From Diadophis punctatus similis (taxonomy: Eukaryota > Chordata > Lepidosauria > Squamata > Dipsadidae), in assembly GCA_023053685.1 (NCBI GenBank), contig JALIGW010000002.1:239555177-239619176 (forward strand): a stretch of DNA of 64,000 nucleotides, given 5' to 3'. A model generated the notes under the pieces. It did not search any database. It worked only from the letters and a program-made list of their open reading frames with translations, and had not been told where the DNA came from. This document shows positions 1-10,789 of the stretch, in pieces. How positions within the stretch are numbered: position 1 is the first letter of the stretch; each line of letters opens with the position of its first letter. The position numbers and the translations under genes are program-made.

Positions 1-376
1 AAAGAAGAGAGGAAAAAGAAACCCAGATCTTTACTTATAAAAAGAAAAAATTCCTTTCCAAGTCCAAAGCCATTTAAATTTTATCTTTTATAAAACTATA
101 GATTAATTCAGAAAAAAAAGGAAAACGGAAAAAAATAAAAAATCATTCTTCAAATCAAAGGTTTCCAGAGGAAAGGGCTGGTAACAAAGTAAAAATAACT
201 TTCTCTTCTACACCAACGTCTCCAATCGCCATCTTGTTGCCACTCCTTATTAAGTTACTTTGTTTCTTCCATCATAAAAACCCAAGAATGGAGTTAAAGA
301 ACAAGCTAGTACCTCCAGGACTCCTGTCTTTCTCTGGCTGCTCTCTATATATTTAAAATAGTTGTAACTCCTTTAC
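1..376. other. AT-rich sequence, no gene seen
   Basis: Low-complexity A/T-rich DNA with no supported exon or recognisable repeat. Given the V2R exon 5 at 1989, it is probably intron 4 of V2R gene A or an insertion in it. Exons 1-4 of gene A were not found and presumably lie left of the window. Confidence 0.4.
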
Positions 377-668
377 TACAGCAGCGGTGGCCGCGGCATC
401 TTGCTCCGCTTTCTAGCGGAGGCTTCCGACTTCCCGGAGCAGCAGACAGACTACCTGGGGAGCCCTCACCCTACGCGCCCTAAGTTGGCTTTTAGGGCAC
501 TAGGGGGGCTCTACCCCACCTGTCACGCTCTCATCTCTCCCCTTCGCCCGGGGAGAGATTTTCAAGCCGCCAGACAGCTGATCTGGCGGCTTTTACGGAA
601 AGTTGAAAGGACGCCCTGCGAGGAGCGCCAGCGATGCCGACGAGACCGAAACCGGAAGTCCTGAGGGA
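377..668. other. Unassigned GC-rich block with four stem-loops
   Basis: A sharply bounded GC-rich island in AT-rich DNA. It contains four consecutive simple stem-loops: arms 404-410/415-421, 477-483/492-498, 533-542/550-559 (a perfect 10-bp stem) and 566-574/582-590 (a perfect 9-bp stem). An 87-codon ORF overlaps it but has no recognisable motif. It could be part of an unrecognised retroelement UTR, a structured RNA relic or a captured CpG island. I cannot name it. Confidence 0.45.
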
Positions 669-922
669 CATATTTTCATGACCTCACTTCACTCCATCTC
701 ACTCCAGTTGTTCACCAGCATGGCAGCCATATGAATGGAAAATATACTGCAAATATAAACATAACTAAACTTATACAAAGATGACAGCCTTAATTTCTGA
801 GGAAGATTTTTTTTAACTGGGACTACTTCCAGGGGAAGTGGCTTTCATGTGATTTATGTAATACAGAAGGAACCTTTGAAGATCCTACTAGCCAGAGGTT
901 TCTTTCTTCTTCACCATTTCAT

Positions 923-1155
923 TGAGCCCTGGCGGCACAGTCTTTAGAATGCAGTGTTTCAGGCTAACTCTGCCCAAAGCCAGGAGTTCAATCCTGACCG
1001 GCTCAAGGTTGATTCAGTGTTCCATCCTTCCAACGTGGGTAAAATGAGGACCCAGATTGTTGGGAGTAATATGCTGACGTTGTAAACTGCTCAAAGAGGG
1101 CCCATAAAGCACTATGGAGAGATGTCTAAGCGCTATTGTTATTGCTATTATTCTA
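923..1155 (+). mobile_element. Sauria-type SINE (tRNA-derived), diverged
   Basis: Follows the layout of the other copies here: tRNA-like head (GGCGGCACAG...), middle with GGCTCAAGGTTGA and AAAATGAGGACCCAGATTG, and a tail ending in repeated GCTATT. It is more diverged than the copy at 30513. Confidence 0.8.
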
Positions 1156-1339
1156 TTTTAATAAATAGGAAAAAAAAGAGTAAATCTTTTACAATATTTT
1201 TTCCCAAAATGTAAAATGAGTAGATCATCGTACTTTAAAATAATGGATATATGAAGAATGTAGAAATATGTGTTAATGCAGCCAGGAAGAGGAATTCCTC
1301 AATTGTCACTTCAGGCTTAAATCATTCCTCAGTTTTATT

Positions 1340-1548
1340 TCACTGATTATTTATTTATTTATTTCTATTCTGCCTTTATTATTTTCTACAAATAACTGAA
1401 TCTGGAAAATATATCCAGCAACCTTTCCCCTCCTATTTTGAGAGAGACGGACTGTCTCAAAATCATACAGCTAGCATTCATGGCTAAGGCAGGACTAGAT
1501 GAGAAGTTCTCCCATTGTCTAGTCTGGTACCTGAACAGCTAGACCACT
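1340..1548 (-). mobile_element. tRNA-derived SINE, minus strand
   Basis: The block starts with an ATTT-repeat tail and reads on through TTCTGCCTTTATTATT to a tRNA-like head near 1520-1548 (GTCTAGT...CTAGACCA on the plus strand). This matches a common squamate tRNA-headed SINE in reverse orientation. It interrupts intron sequence otherwise shared with gene C intron 4 near 51.3 kb. Confidence 0.5.
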
Positions 1549-1677
1549 GGTGTCAAACTCGCCGTGTCACATTGCTGTCATGTGACGTACCTCAACATTT
1601 TTTCCCTTCGTGAAGCTGGGGTGGGCGTGGCCTGTGGTGATGCATCTGGCCCACAGGGCACCAGTTTGACACCCCTC
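1545..1677. mobile_element. Short hAT-type element (GGTGTCAAAC ends)
   Basis: The left end CACTGGTGTCAAAC and right end GTTTGACACCCCT are inverted. They resemble the ends of a widespread vertebrate non-autonomous hAT family. No clean 8-bp target duplication is visible, so the ends are approximate. Confidence 0.55.
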
Positions 1678-1988
1678 CACCAGACAAATTCTGGTCTGCA
1701 CTTTTCTCAATTCTCAATTTTATCCCTCCAGACTTTATTAAGTAGAAAAGTTCTTTATTGCAATGGGATATGCCAGAAGCAAAAGGAAGGAACGACATGA
1801 AGAATCTGTCAGTAGTTATATGCTCTATATTTTTTGGAATAGAGTAGTTGGTGATTTCATATTTACCTAAGTGAAGGCCAGAGACTATTTGACTAAAACT
1901 CATGTTGACCTACATTTTCCATGGATGGTGAGTCCTAACATATTTTCTTTGGCATTCATGGTTTCTTTTTCTTTCTTTCCCCGCTTAG

Positions 1989-2115
1989 TCTCTGCCTCAG
2001 TCCAAATGTGTGGAAAGTTGTCATCCTGGATTTGTCAGGAAGGCTCGAGAAGGAGAGCCAGTTTGTTGCTATGACTGCATTCCTTGTCTGGAAGGGACCA
2101 TCTCCACTCAGGAAG
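1989..2115 (+). CDS. V2R gene A, exon 5 (cysteine-rich domain)
   Basis: Encodes the cysteine-rich linker joining the Venus-flytrap domain to the membrane domain of a vomeronasal type-2 receptor, starting [16 protein letters not shown] and continuing with [15 protein letters not shown]. The upstream border is a pyrimidine tract plus TTAG, and the downstream border is G|GTGGGT. Length is 127 nt, the same as exon 5 of genes B and C, and it ends in phase 1, matching the phase of the exon at 7325. No stop interrupts it. Exons 1-4 of this gene are not in the window. The upstream intron is clearly similar to that before gene C exon 5. Confidence 0.9.
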
Positions 2116-2527
2116 GTGGGTAACACCAAAGAAAAGGACAGACCTTGTAGAAGTGAATTAATCCAGAGCATTTTCATAAAATATATTGGGAACTTCTGAA
2201 TTCTTGTTTATCTTTCAAAATGCACAATTTCTTATCTAAAGTGAAGAATACCGAAAAGACCTTGAAGAGATAGCAGGGTTTGCTAGACTGGGCAAGTATC
2301 CCTGTTGCTTATTAGTTTGGAAGTTTCCTGTCACTTTTAATTTTCTGGGAATAGACTAGACTAGAATAGAATAGAAACTTTATCATCATTTTAAATATAC
2401 GCTAATCAGCATACATTAAAATGAAATTTTGTTGCATTCATCTCTCAAAAGATAACCATTATTCATATACCCACATACACAAACATATATGACACAGAGA
2501 AACATCACAGTCTAGTTCAGATGTATA

Positions 2528-2622
2528 CCGAGGTGGCAATATGCTGAACTCTGTAAACTGCTTAGAGAGGGCTGTAAAGCACTGTGAAGCGGTATATAAG
2601 TCTAAGTGCTATTGCTATACAT
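2528..2622 (+). mobile_element. Sauria-type SINE, 3' part only
   Basis: Only the right half is present: GGCAATATGCTGA, then GTAAACTGCTTAGAGAGGGC, then AAGCGGTATATAAGTC and a GCTATTGCTAT tail. The tRNA-like head is missing. Confidence 0.75.
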
Positions 2623-2629
2623 ATACATG

Positions 2630-3075
2630 GCGGGAAAAAAAGAATCCTGCAAGTTTACAAGACAGATAGCATACGGAACAAAACTGTTTACAGAATCTAG
2701 TAGTGCTGCTATAGATGCCTGGAAACCTCCTCCCAGAGGGGAGCAACAGAAACAGACCGTGAAGTGGATATGTGGGGTCTCTAACAATGGTTCAAGCTCT
2801 AAGCACATAGTGCTTATAAGCAGCACCCTGAATAACGGGAAGCGAGTTTCCTATAATCTTCTCAGCTGTCCTCACCACTCTCTGTAGGGTCTTTCTATCT
2901 GAGGCACTGCTGCCACCAAACCAAACAATGATGCAGTTTGTTAAAACGTTCTCAATTGTGCCTCTGTAAAAAGTGACCAGGACAGAAGGAGAAAGATGTG
3001 CTTTCCTCATCTGACTCAGGAAATGCAAATGCTGCTTTGCACGCTTCACTAAAGATAACATATGAAGAGTTCAAG
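2630..3075 (-). mobile_element. Rex1-like LINE fragment, 3' end of reverse transcriptase ORF
   Basis: The minus-strand reading 3061-2792 gives the C-terminal region of a LINE ORF2 (motifs RKAHLSPSVLVTFYRG, FGGSSASDRKTLQRVVRTA). After a small disruption the reading continues with a segment like LLPSGRRFPGIYSSTTRF. This layout fits the Rex1/CR1 group and resembles the fragment at 50280-50935. The 5' part of the element is absent. Confidence 0.6.
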
Positions 3076-3090
3076 TCAAATTGTTAGTTA

Positions 3091-3720
3091 CCGTATTTTT
3101 CGGAGTATAAGACGCACCAGAGTATAAAGCGCACCTTAGTTTTTGGGGAGGAAAATAGGGGAAAACAATCTGCCTACCAGGTATTCATCTGGCTAGCGTC
3201 CTTAGTCTGGTCAGCTTCAGCACATTATTTTATCCCCTGGTTAGGACTTAAAAAAACCTTCTTCTGAGAGAGTAACAATGAAAGAGCATGCAAGCCAGTA
3301 AGAGCTGGGAAGATCGTTAGCACCTGGTTAGGGCTAGAAAAAAACTTATTTGGAGCAGCTTCAGCACATTATTTTATCCTCTGGTTAGGACTTAAAAAAA
3401 CCTTCTTCTGAGAGAGTAACAATGAAAGAGCCTGCAAGACGGTAAGAGCTGGGAAGATAGTTAGCACCTGGTTAGGACTAGAAAAAAACTTATTCGGAGC
3501 AAGTAGAGCAATGAAAAAAAATTCTGCAAAGACTTAGGGCTGGAAAAACATTCTTTGGAGAGAGTAACAATAAAAAAGCCTGCAAGGTAAGAGCTGGGAA
3601 GATCTGTTAGCACCTAGTTAGGGCTGGAAAAGAAAGCTACATTCGAAGTATAAGACGCACCCAAATTTTCAGTCACTTTTAGAGAGGAAAAAGATGCATC
3701 TTATACTCCGAAAAATATGG
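3091..3720. mobile_element. TIR DNA transposon relic with internal tandem repeats
   Basis: Inverted ends CCGTATTTTTCGGAGTATAA (3091) and TTATACTCCGAAAAATATGG (to 3720) are flanked by TA on both sides, which suggests a TA target duplication. Inside are about three tandem copies of a roughly 146-bp unit (from about 3212, 3358 and, degenerate, 3500), each with GAGAGAGTAACAAT and AAGAGCTGGGAAGAT. No transposase ORF. The ends resemble those of the element at 43683-49718. I do not assign a superfamily. Confidence 0.65.
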
Positions 3721-4023
3721 TATCTGTATCCCCAGATACTTAATACACCTCTTGGAGGTATTATTGTAGTACATTTTATATGGGCTTCCTCTTGAGGATC
3801 ATTGTGATCTGAGTCCACAATGAGGCAGTATGGACAGTTAGGGGTGCACCTCATTACACCCATACAACCACAGTTGCCAATAGCCATTCCAGATTATTTG
3901 TAGGTCTCGTTTTACTGGCCAGTCAACTAGATTTCACAAGATGAGCATACTCTCTATCCAGTAAATTAAGAAGGACCTAGGAAGTTAACCTAGAAGGATT
4001 AACTGATTCATTATTTACCTCTA

Positions 4024-7000
4024 ATAGTATAGGATAGTATGAGGATTCTGTACATAGAATCCTTAGATACTCAGGACCCGAGTCTTTGGCTGATGCTATG
4101 CAATGCCAGGTCCATGGTAAATAAAGGCCCCCTCATTCACGATCTTATTGTTGAGGGGGGAATGGACCTGGCGGGTATCACGGAGACCTGGTTGGGGCCG
4201 GAGGGAGGTGTCCCTCTGGTGGAGATTTGTCCACCAGGTTTCAGAGCATTCCATTAGCCGCGGGCTCAGGGGAGGGGCGGGGGGGTGGCAGTTGTTATTA
4301 ATGAGGGTCTTGGGCCAAGGGAGACCACTGTGCCACAGATAGCTGGTTGTGAGTCCCTCCTTGTGAAATGGGGCCATGGGGTTCAGAAGGGCTTGCTGCT
4401 TACGTACCTGGCTCCTTGCCGCGTAGCAGCTGCCCTGCCTGAGCTACTCAACATGATAGCCACGGTGGCGGTTGACACACCCAGGCTTTTGGTCATGGGA
4501 GATTTCAACCTGCCATCCGTTGGTGAAACATCTGAGTTGGCTTGGGAGTTCTTGGCTTCCATGACGGCCATGGACCTAACCCAGTTAGTTCATGGCCCCA
4601 CACATGAGGGAGGACACACTCTAGACTTGATTTTTGTCTCTGGCCAGTGGTTGAGTGGTCTTGATATAGGGTATGTAGTCATTAAACCCTTGTCATGGTC
4701 AGATCACTCACTCCTTCACCTAGACCTCCATACCGCTTCCCCACGCCGCAGGGAGGCGGAACCAGTTAGATGGGTCCGCCCCAGGCGCCTGATGGACCCG
4801 GATAGGTTCCAGAGGGAGCTTGGGCCACTTCCTGATGATCTAGCCCTCAACTCGGCCGAGGACCTGGTTGCCGCCTGGGACAGGGCGGCCGGTGGGGCCT
4901 TGGACTGAGTTGTGCCTTTGCGGCCTCTGACTCGGCTCCGATCCCACTCGGCTCCCTGGTTTACTGAGGAGCTGAGGGAGATGAAGCGCCGGAAAAGACA
5001 CCTAGAGAGCGGTTGGAGGGCCAGTCTCTCTGAATCTGATCGAACACTGGTAAGGTCGCATATTAAGACCTACCTAGTGGCGATAAAAGTGGAGAAATCG
5101 AAGTATTTTTCCACTCTTATCGCATCATCAGAGAATCGTCCAACGGCCCTGTTCAGGGTGACCCATTCCTTACTCCATCAAGAAGCGCGGGAGGATCCCT
5201 TGGAAGGCAGGGCTGAGGACTTTGGATGATATCTGCATGACAAAATCGCTCAGATTCAGGGGGAACTGGACTCCAACTGGGTGGATACGGACGCGGTGAC
5301 AGGGAATAGTCTTGAGAATGTTATCTGGGAAGAGTTTGACTCGGTGACCCCTGAGGATGTGGACAAGATTCTGGGGAGGCTCAGTGCAGCCACATGTTTA
5401 TTGGACCCGTGTCCCTCCTGGTTAGTGCTGGCTACCCAGGAGGTTACATGAGGCTGGCTCCAGGGAATTATTAACGCTTCTTTGGGGGAGGGTTACTTCC
5501 CCACAGCTTTGAAAGAAGCGGTGGTGAGGCCTCTCCTCAAGAAGCCCTCCCTGGACCCAGCAATTTTAGCTAACTATTGCCCCATCTCCAACCTTCGCTT
5601 CGTGGCGAAGGTTGTTGAGAGTGTGGTCGCACGACAGTTTCCCCAGTACTTGGAGGAATCATCATACCTAGATCCGTTCCAGTCGGGTTTCAGGGCCGGG
5701 CACAGCACGGAAACGGCATTGGTCGCATTGGCTGATGATCACTGGAGGGCTCGGGACAGGGGTTGTTCCTCTGTCCTGGTCCTATTAGACCTCTCAGTGG
5801 CTTTTGATACCATCGACCATGGTATCATGCTGCACCGGCTGGAAGAGTTAGGGATAGGGGGCACCGTTTTTTGTTGGTTCTCCTCCTTTCTCTCCAACCG
5901 GTCGCAGTTTGTATTGGCAGGGGGGCAGAGGTCATCCTCGAGGCCTCTTACATATGGAGTGCCCCAGGGGTCGATTCTCTCGCCCCTTCTGTTCAACATC
6001 TATGTGAAGCCGCTGGGTGAGATCATCCGTGGCTTTGGGGTGAAGTACCATCAGTACGCCGATGATACACAGCTGTACATTTCCACCCCAGACCACCCCA
6101 ATGATGCCCTTGAAGTGATGTCCCGGTGCCTGGAAGCTGTGCGGATCTGGATGGGGAGAAACCGACTCAGGCTCAACCCTTCCAAGACGGAGTGGCTGTG
6201 GTTCCCAGTGTCTTGATATAGTTAGATGATTCCATCTCTGACTATCGGGGGCGAGTCTCTAGCCCCCGCCGAAAGGGCTCGCAATCTGGGTGTCCTCCTG
6301 GATCCACAGCTGTCCTTAGAGGACCATCTGACAGCTGTGACCAGGGCGGCCTTTTTATCAGGTCCGCCTGATACGCCAGTTGCGGCCCTTTCTGGATCGG
6401 GATTCCCTGTGCACAGTCACCCATGCCCTGGTCATGTCACGTCTGGACTACTGTAATGCTCTCTACATGGGGCTCCCCATGAAGAGCACCCAGAGGCTCC
6501 AACTGATCCAGAATGCAGCCGCGCGGGTGGTTTCGGGGGCTAATTGGCGCTCCCATATAACACCCCTCCTGCGCGAGCTGCACTGGCTTCCGGTGGTCTA
6601 CCAGGTGCGCTTCAAGGTGCTTGTTACTACCTTTAAAGCGCTCCATGGCATTGGAGCTAGGTATCTCCGAGACCGCCTGCTGCCACAAACTGCCTCCCAT
6701 CGACCAGTGCACTCCCACAGAGAGGGCCTCCTCGGGGTGCCATCAGCCAAGCAGTGTAGGCTGGTGACACCCAGGGGGAGGGCCTTCTCTGTGGGAGCAT
6801 CCACCCCCTGGAATCAGCTCCCTCCAGACTTAAGAACCATTCACGACCTGTCCACCTTCCGCCGTGCCCTCAAGACGTATTATTTTTATCAAGCCGGGCT
6901 GGCGTGAAAAAGTTTTTGGTTTTTTAAAAAATTTTAAGATTTTACTAAATTTTAATTGTATTAAATTAGGGCCACATAGAATATTTTCTTTTAAATGTAT

Positions 7001-7100
7001 TTTAATTTTTATATTGTATTTTTTACTTGGCTGTTCACCGCCCTGAGTCCCCTGGAAAAGGGCGGTATATAAATTTAATTAAACTAAACTAAACTAAACA
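4024..7100 (+). mobile_element. L2-type LINE, ORF2 broken by frameshifts and stops
   Basis: Homologous to the intact L2 ORF at 45270-48461. Pieces in order: endonuclease start ([21 protein letters not shown]) at 4039-4257; endonuclease core with GDFNLPS and SWSDH at 4285-4908; linker at 4912-5229; reverse transcriptase with [29 protein letters not shown] and YADDTQLYI at 5482-6216; C-terminal region at 6380-6907. Stops and frame changes separate the pieces, so it cannot encode a full protein. The 3' end (CGCCCTGAGTCCCC...GGGCGGTATATAA) is followed by short AAACT repeats. It lies sense-oriented in intron 5 of V2R gene A, explaining much of that 5.2-kb intron. Confidence 0.9.
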
Positions 7101-7324
7101 TAATACAGGAAATTATTCACGTCCTAGGACTTCCTGCAGTTTCATAGACTATTAGAAATACAGTTATTTGTTTTAGAAAATGATATTCTTCTTATTTATT
7201 TTCTGGGGAGATATGAAGAAATATATTTGCAAAAATGCTCAAGGTAGCAGTTGACCCAAGAAGGTATATCTTGAAAGGTAAAAGGGTAGAATGTTAAAGA
7301 AACATTACTTTTTGGTTTTCTCAG

Positions 7325-8235
7325 ATACAGAAAAGTGCACCAAGTGTCCGGATGATAAACATCCAAATGAGGTCCGAGTTCAATGTATCCCCAAAATTAT
7401 AACCTTCCTGTCTTATGAAGAACATCTGGGCATCATCCTAATGTCTTTTGCTCTACTCTTGTTTCTAACAACAGGCCTTGTTTTAATTGTATTCATTAAA
7501 TACCTAGAAACTCCCATTGTCAAAGCCAACAACCGGGATCTCTCTTACATCCTCCTGGTCTCCCTACTGCTTTGCTTCCTGACTCCTTTTCTCTTCATTG
7601 GTCACCCAAGGAAGGCCTCCTGCCTTCTCCGACAAACGGTTTTCAGCATCATCTTCTCAGTTGCCATTTCTTCTCTCTTGGCCAAAATGATTATGGTGGT
7701 GTTGGCTTTCCTGGCTACAAAACCAGGAAACCGAGCAAAGAGATGGTTGGGGAAGAGCTTGGCCAACTCCATCATCCTTTCCTGTTCTGCTGTACAAATT
7801 ATCATCTGCTCCATCTGGCTTGGAGTTTCTCCCCCCTTCCCTGACACTGACCTCCATTCTCAACCTGAAGTAATGAATGTGCAATGCAACGAGGGGTCTG
7901 TTACCATGTTCTACATCACCCTCAGCTACCTGGGCTTCCTGGCTGCCATCTGCTTCATGGTGGCTTTCCTGGCGAGGAATCTCCCTGGGGCCTTCAATGA
8001 AGCCAAGCTGATCACCTTCAGCATGCTGGTCTTCTGCAGTGTCTGGGTGAGTTTTGTGCCCACCTACCTGAGCACGAAAGGGAAATACATGGTGGCTGTG
8101 CAGGTCTTCTCCATCTTGTCCTCCAATGCTGGTCTGCTGGTCTGCATCTTCCTCCCTAAGTGCTACATTATCATTCTGAGGCCAGACCTGAATACAAAAG
8201 AACATCTTACAACCAGAAGAAATATAAAAATGTGA
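7325..8235 (+). CDS. V2R gene A, exon 6 (seven-transmembrane domain)
   Basis: Last coding exon of a vomeronasal type-2 receptor (class C GPCR) in the plasma membrane of vomeronasal neurons. The acceptor is TTTTCTCAG|AT at 7324/7325. The split codon with exon 5 gives [11 protein letters not shown], the last part of the cysteine-rich domain. Seven hydrophobic segments follow. Family hallmarks are [17 protein letters not shown] (after helix 1), LLRQTVFSI (helix 3), [20 protein letters not shown] (helices 5-6) and [16 protein letters not shown] (end of helix 7 and C-tail). It is open to TGA at 8233-8235, 303 codons, the usual size for this exon. Intact here, but I cannot tell whether the whole gene is functional because exons 1-4 are outside. 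Confidence 0.93.
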
Positions 8236-9000
8236 GACTGAGGAATTTCTACTCTCAATATGTCACAACAGGCCAGACAGAGAAAATGGTCCAAAGTATT
8301 CCCATACTTGAGCTGGGCAAACAATTTTGTTGAAGTAGTTAAATGTCAGCTGGAAGATAGTTCAGTGGAATTGCAAGATGGTTGCTGAACTCTTTGGAGT
8401 AGTTGAATTAGTATATCTGTCCTAACCTTTAGCCTATCTGAGATGCCACACCCCAAATATTTGAAATATCACACAATGGTGCAACGTGAATCTTGATATA
8501 CCATAAATATTTATTTTGAAGGGAGGATCTTTCAGAGTTCCATAATTTTAATTTTATCATGGTTGATCTGCAAATTTGGTTCTCTGCACTATTGGTCTCA
8601 AAATCTCAGCTTGATTTATTATTTATTAAATTTATTTGCTGCCCATCCCACAGTTCATGTGACTCTGAGCAGCTGAACTTCATCACCATAAGGAGAGTAG
8701 AAAGACACCTCCCATCCAAATTAAGAGGAGGATAATCTGATTCATCCAACTGGTAAACTAAATCATTATATATAAGTTAAATAAGAGGGGAGCTAAAATA
8801 CAATTTCATAAGATTTCTACAAAAGAATTCCTAAACTCTTTTTGGAAATTTAGGAATTCTTTAGTAGAATTCCCAAATTTTAGAATGGGTTGATTGTCCC
8901 ATGGATCTAGTGTGAGGGAGGATGGTGAGATGGCATAAATACCCAGTCAGTTTGGAATAATTCATACATTTCCTTCTTCTGATGGTTGACACTCCAGTGC
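8236..9000. other. 3' flank of gene A with short L2-like tail
   Basis: No exon seen. Near 8617-8690 a minus-strand block (TTTATTTGCTGCCCATCCCA) looks like an old L2 3' tail. A possible poly(A) signal AATAAA lies much further downstream at 9348-9353, beyond the next SINE, so its link to gene A is uncertain. Confidence 0.35.
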
Positions 9001-9002
9001 CA

Positions 9003-9285
9003 TGGTGGTGACACAGTGGTTAGAATGCAGTTATTGCAGGATAGCTCTGCAGACTGCTAGCAGTTCGATCCTTTAAAAAAATAATTTTATTTATGATTTT
9101 TTCTTTAACGTCCATAATTTCGATCCTGATTCAGGCTTAAGGTTGACTCAGCCTTCCATCCTTCCAAGGTGGGTAAAATGAGCACCCAGATTGTTGGGGG
9201 CAATATGCTGACTTTGTAAACCACTTAGAGATGGCTTTAAAGCACTATGAAGTGGTATATGTCTCAGTGCTATTGCTGTCATATA
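9003..9285 (+). mobile_element. Sauria-type SINE with a small internal insertion
   Basis: tRNA-like head (GTGACACAGTGGTTAGAATGC), AGGTTGACTCAGCCTTCCAT middle and a GTGCTATTGCTG tail. Inside the head a 46-bp AT-rich segment (9073-9118) is flanked by a 9-bp direct repeat TTCGATCCT (9064-9072 and 9119-9127), so it arrived after the SINE. Confidence 0.8.
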
Positions 9286-9667
9286 TTCTAAATGTATGTA
9301 TCATTTGTTTGTGTACCCTATGAAAAAGACTTGACAGCCCCTCCCCTAATAAATGCTTTATTCTTTGCCTGCATTATTTGGTGATTTGTATGTTTGGGTG
9401 GGCAAAGAAGCCCCTTTGCAAAGGTGAAAGTGTCTCAGATTCAAAGATCAAATTCTTATTAGCTCTGCACCAAATTTGGGTTGCCTGAATTTAGAGATAG
9501 CAACTTTCAACTTTCAACTCTCTCTTTTTTATTTTTAGCCCCATTATCTTCTCCTCTTGATTGATGTCTCTATTCAAGTCCAATTTCAAGTTTCAGCCTT
9601 ACACATATACAGTACACAATTTCCTGAGAGAACATGAGTTTTATTTTCAGGTATCAGAGGTAACAAT

Positions 9668-10088
9668 CAGTGGTGGGTTCCTACCGGTGCGGCCGACTCT
9701 GCCGCACCGGTAGTGGCCGGCAGATCACGCAATTTGCGCATGACGGCTCCGGTGCTGTCTTCACCGGGCCATCGTGTGTCGCCATCTTTTTTTCAGAAGT
9801 TTTGGGCTTTTTTTGCTTCCTGCGCATGTGCGGAAGCAAAATCTTACGAGGGGATGTGTGCACAAGATTTTGGCATTTTTTGCTTCCGCGCATGCGTGGA
9901 AGCAAAAAATAGCTGAAATTGCACGTGCGCGCACATCCCCTTGCAAGATTTTGGCAATTTTTGCTTCCTGCACATGCGCAGAAGCAAAATCATGTGAGGG
10001 TGCACACATAGCGAGCGCGCACACACATGAAATGTGGCAATGTGCGCACAGCGCACTGGTAGCGAGGTAAGAGAGCAACCTGCCCCTG
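9668..10088. mobile_element. Non-autonomous hAT-type element, perfect 8-bp TSD
   Basis: Left end CAGTGGTGGGTTCCTACCGG. The right end, CAACCTGCCCCTG, is degraded. Flanked on both sides by GTAACAAT (9660-9667 and 10089-10096), an exact 8-bp target duplication typical of hAT elements. The interior is rich in GCATGCGCA-like repeats, with no transposase. Same family as copies near 16.9, 18.4, 32.8, 37.4 and 40.4 kb. Confidence 0.85.
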
Positions 10089-10096
10089 GTAACAAT

Positions 10097-10785
10097 GTAC
10101 TCAGGAATGTCAAACATAACAAAGGCCTGACTGCAAAGTGCATTTATCAAAGAAGAGCATGCAAAAGAGTCATTTGAAATTGGTCCAAGGCTCAAGAGTC
10201 CAAAGTCAAGGTTGTCAGCCAGTCCGAGCATTTAAGGTTCAGAGTGAAAGTCATCCACAGGGGTCACGCCTGAGCTGAACATTGTTTACAACAAAGAAAA
10301 GAGAGTGAACCCAGTCTTTTACATAGCTTGACACTCCTTGGAATGTTGCCGCAACCAACTGTCACTCATTAGAATTTTTACTCTGTTGCTAGGCAACTAA
10401 CCTAACAGAACCTGCCTTCTGAACTCCATTCTACTGGGCAATGACAATTCAACACTTCAAGAGCCAAACTAAACTATAAAGGGCACAAAGAGAACCTTGT
10501 CAGATCCCCTTCTGGATATTACGAGTTATTTAGATCACTGTTAACCATAATTTGAGTCTTTTGAGATGTAAATAGACTTAATTCCTTGAAAATAATTCTC
10601 ATTGAAGACCATGTCTTCTAAAACTTTAAAGAAAGCACACTTCAAAATCATAATTCAATAAGGAAATTGGTCTATAATTCTTCTGATATATTTATAACAG
10701 TTGTAGGATATTCATAATTTGTCTCTGGGGTTGTGAGCGTTTGGGTAAGTTACATTTTTAAGATAAGGTCAAAAGGCACTACACA
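10097..10785. other. Unassigned intergenic sequence
   Basis: About 700 bp with no supported exon or terminal repeats that I recognise. It could contain old retroelement DNA leading into the LINE that starts near 10790. Confidence 0.3.
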
Positions 10786-10789
10786 ACCT

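Noticed and set aside
566..594. Hairpin followed by TTTTA as a bacterial-type terminator
   Set aside because: The window is clearly vertebrate, so intrinsic bacterial terminators do not apply.
401..664. 87-codon ORF in the GC-rich block
   Set aside because: No motif, no splice signals, and the block is dominated by stem-loops. Kept as an unassigned feature, not as a gene.
7657..8205. 182-codon minus-strand frame opposite gene A exon 6
   Set aside because: Shadow of a conserved coding exon on the other strand.
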